A DNA stretch of 16,463 nucleotides, from the NCBI GenBank assembly GCA_005883445.1, contig VAZL01000514.1, positions 1-16,463 of the forward strand, in the 5' to 3' direction. This document shows, piece by piece, positions 15,165 to 16,463 of this stretch. Positions within the stretch are counted from its first letter, which is position 1; every line of letters starts with the position of its first letter. A program made the translations under genes and the position numbers. The notes under the pieces are model-generated. The model had not been told where the DNA came from and did not search any database. It worked only from the letters and a program-made list of their open reading frames with translations. Source of the DNA: Alphaproteobacteria bacterium (lineage in GTDB: Bacteria; Pseudomonadota; Alphaproteobacteria; Rhizobiales; Xanthobacteraceae).

Positions 15165-16463
15165 TTATGCCTTGAGCGTCTCGAGCACGCGCTCCGATGT
15201 GAACGGCAGGTGGCGCAGCCGTTTGCCGGTCAGCCGAAAGAATGCATTCGAGATCGCGCCGGCGATGAAGGGATTCCCGATCTCGCCCAGGCCTGTCGGC
15301 CGGGTATCGACGTCGACGAACTTGACGTTGAGTTCCTCCGGCAGGTCCGACATGCGCATCACGTTGTAGTCGTGGAAGTTCGACTGCTCCACGGCGCCGT
15401 CCCTGATCGTGATGCGCTCATGCAGCACGCTCGACAAGCCGTAGAGGATGCCGCTCTCCACGTTTGCCTGGGCCGCGGCCGGCTGCACGATCACGCCGCC
15501 GTCGACCGCCACCCACACCTTGTGCACGCGGATCTTGCCGCTGGCACGGTCGAGCGAGATCTCGACCGCGCCCGCGCCGAGCGAGCCCGAGCGCTCCGTG
15601 ATCGAGATGCCGAGCGCGCGGCCTTCCGGTCGCTTGGCCTTGTAGTCGGACATTTGCGCCAGCGTCTCGAACACCTTGCGCGCCTTGGGGTTGGCGCCCA
15701 TGCGCTCGAAGCGGAATTCGATCGGGTCCATGCCCTGATCGGCCGCCATCTGGTCGACGAAGCTTTCGATGGCGAAGGTGTTGAATACGTGCCCGACCGC
15801 GCGCCAGTGCTTGAGCTTGATGCCGTGCGAGACGCCGCGCCGCTCGATCGCCTGGTTGGGCACCCCGTAATAGGGGATCTTGATGCCGGTGATGAGCAGG
15901 AATTCGCCGTCGCCGACGACGCAATGCTTCCAGCCCGTCACCTTGCCGGAGGCGTCGGTCGCCGCCTCCAGGCACTGGAAGGACTGCGGGCGGAACATGC
16001 CCTGGGCGACGTCCTCTTCGCGCGTCCAGATCAACTTGACGGGCCGGCGCACCTCCTTGGCGATCAGCGCGCATTCGGCGGCGTAGTCGCCGATTGAGCG
16101 ACGGCCGAAGCCGCCGCCCATGTAGCACTGGTGGAAATCCACTTGCTCGAGGCCGAACCCGAGCGCCTTCGCCACCGCCTTGCGCGATTCGTCGGGCGCT
16201 TGACTGCCCTCCCAAACCTCGACCTTGTCGCCGGCTTCGTTGATGCGCACCACCGCATTGAGCGGCTCCATCTGGGCGTGATAGCCGTAATCGCTGCGGA
16301 ACTCGGCGTGGTAGGTCTTGGCCGCGGCCGCGAACGCCGCGGCCACGTCGCCCTTTTCTTCGAGCTTGACCGCTTGCGCATTCGCATCGGCGTGGATTTT
16401 GACGTAATCCTCGAGCGCCCGGTCGGAGTTGAAACCCTCGGCCTTGGCTTTCCGCCACGTCAC
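15165..16463 (-). CDS. Xanthine dehydrogenase/aldehyde oxidase family, molybdopterin-binding large subunit (C-terminal part)
   Basis: The frame is open to the right edge, so the N-terminal part lies outside; 432 residues are visible of a family usually about 720-780 long. MGGGFGRRS is the molybdopterin-contact loop. HAQMEPLNAVV and GAGAVEISLDRASGKIRVHKVWVAVDGG are typical of the CoxL/IorB group. RPTGLGEIGNPFIAGAISN holds the catalytic Glu, 38 residues before the C-terminus, which activates water at the Mo centre. The layout is closest to the isoquinoline 1-oxidoreductase beta-subunit-like branch, often exported and partnered with a [2Fe-2S] small subunit not seen here. The substrate cannot be inferred. 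The visible GTG at 16463 is not taken as the start. It ends 41 bases before the shared terminator. Confidence 0.92.
   Translation of the reverse strand: MTWRKAKAEGFNSDRALEDYVKIHADANAQAVKLEEKGDVAAAFAAAAKTYHAEFRSDYGYHAQMEPLNAVVRINEAGDKVEVWEGSQAPDESRKAVAKALGFGLEQVDFHQCYMGGGFGRRSIGDYAAECALIAKEVRRPVKLIWTREEDVAQGMFRPQSFQCLEAATDASGKVTGWKHCVVGDGEFLLITGIKIPYYGVPNQAIERRGVSHGIKLKHWRAVGHVFNTFAIESFVDQMAADQGMDPIEFRFERMGANPKARKVFETLAQMSDYKAKRPEGRALGISITERSGSLGAGAVEISLDRASGKIRVHKVWVAVDGGVIVQPAAAQANVESGILYGLSSVLHERITIRDGAVEQSNFHDYNVMRMSDLPEELNVKFVDVDTRPTGLGEIGNPFIAGAISNAFFRLTGKRLRHLPFTSERVLETLKA

Noticed and set aside
15123..16097. A 324-codon plus-strand frame opposite the Mo hydroxylase gene
   Set aside because: It is a mirror of a clear enzyme frame, and its beginning overlaps the terminator's downstream region with no start signal.

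Overview
The window is about 16.5 kb of GC-rich chromosomal DNA. Codon use, gene families and a large intergenic palindrome all fit a Hyphomicrobiales (Bradyrhizobium/Rhodopseudomonas-like) alphaproteobacterium. This assignment is inferred from family recognition, not from a search. No tRNA, rRNA, CRISPR array, transposase or phage gene is visible.

Region 1 (1-2068): the last codons of a probable CobW-type GTPase, a long inverted-repeat element, a WD40 propeller gene (+), and a convergent exported DUF2147 gene (-). The start of the DUF2147 gene sits in a 15-bp tandem repeat that copies the Shine-Dalgarno and ATG together.

Region 2 (2069-5803, all minus strand): a polyamine operon in the order ornithine decarboxylase, YhbS-like GNAT acetyltransferase, homospermidine synthase. 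It would convert ornithine to putrescine and then to homospermidine. It has a 0.4-0.5 kb upstream region with a promoter-like sequence after an A-tract, several hairpins, and a segment exactly complementary to the decarboxylase Shine-Dalgarno. This is probably the alphaproteobacterial speF leader.

Region 3 (5804-8279): a DapA-superfamily aldolase with a changed substrate loop and a two-helix small membrane protein (both -), divergent from an exported YVTN beta-propeller (+).

Region 4 (8276-13756) is eroded. It begins with a C-terminal scrap of a cytochrome c-like gene. Next comes a full-length-scale lhr helicase gene broken by a perfect 25-bp tandem duplication and by a second out-of-frame indel that looks like a roughly 20-codon deletion. 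An intact cytochrome c-like gene follows, then a GlcG/HbpS-family gene with an out-of-frame internal lesion. The cytochrome scrap and the end of the intact cytochrome gene are paralogous and lie in the same orientation on either side of lhr.

Region 5 (13905-16463): a Tat-exported bicupin of the oxalate decarboxylase family (+), a strong terminator shared with the convergent gene, and the C-terminal half of a molybdenum hydroxylase large subunit (-) that runs off the window.

The most interesting points are the lhr and glcG lesions with the flanking cytochrome paralogues, the ornithine decarboxylase leader, and the triplicated translation start.
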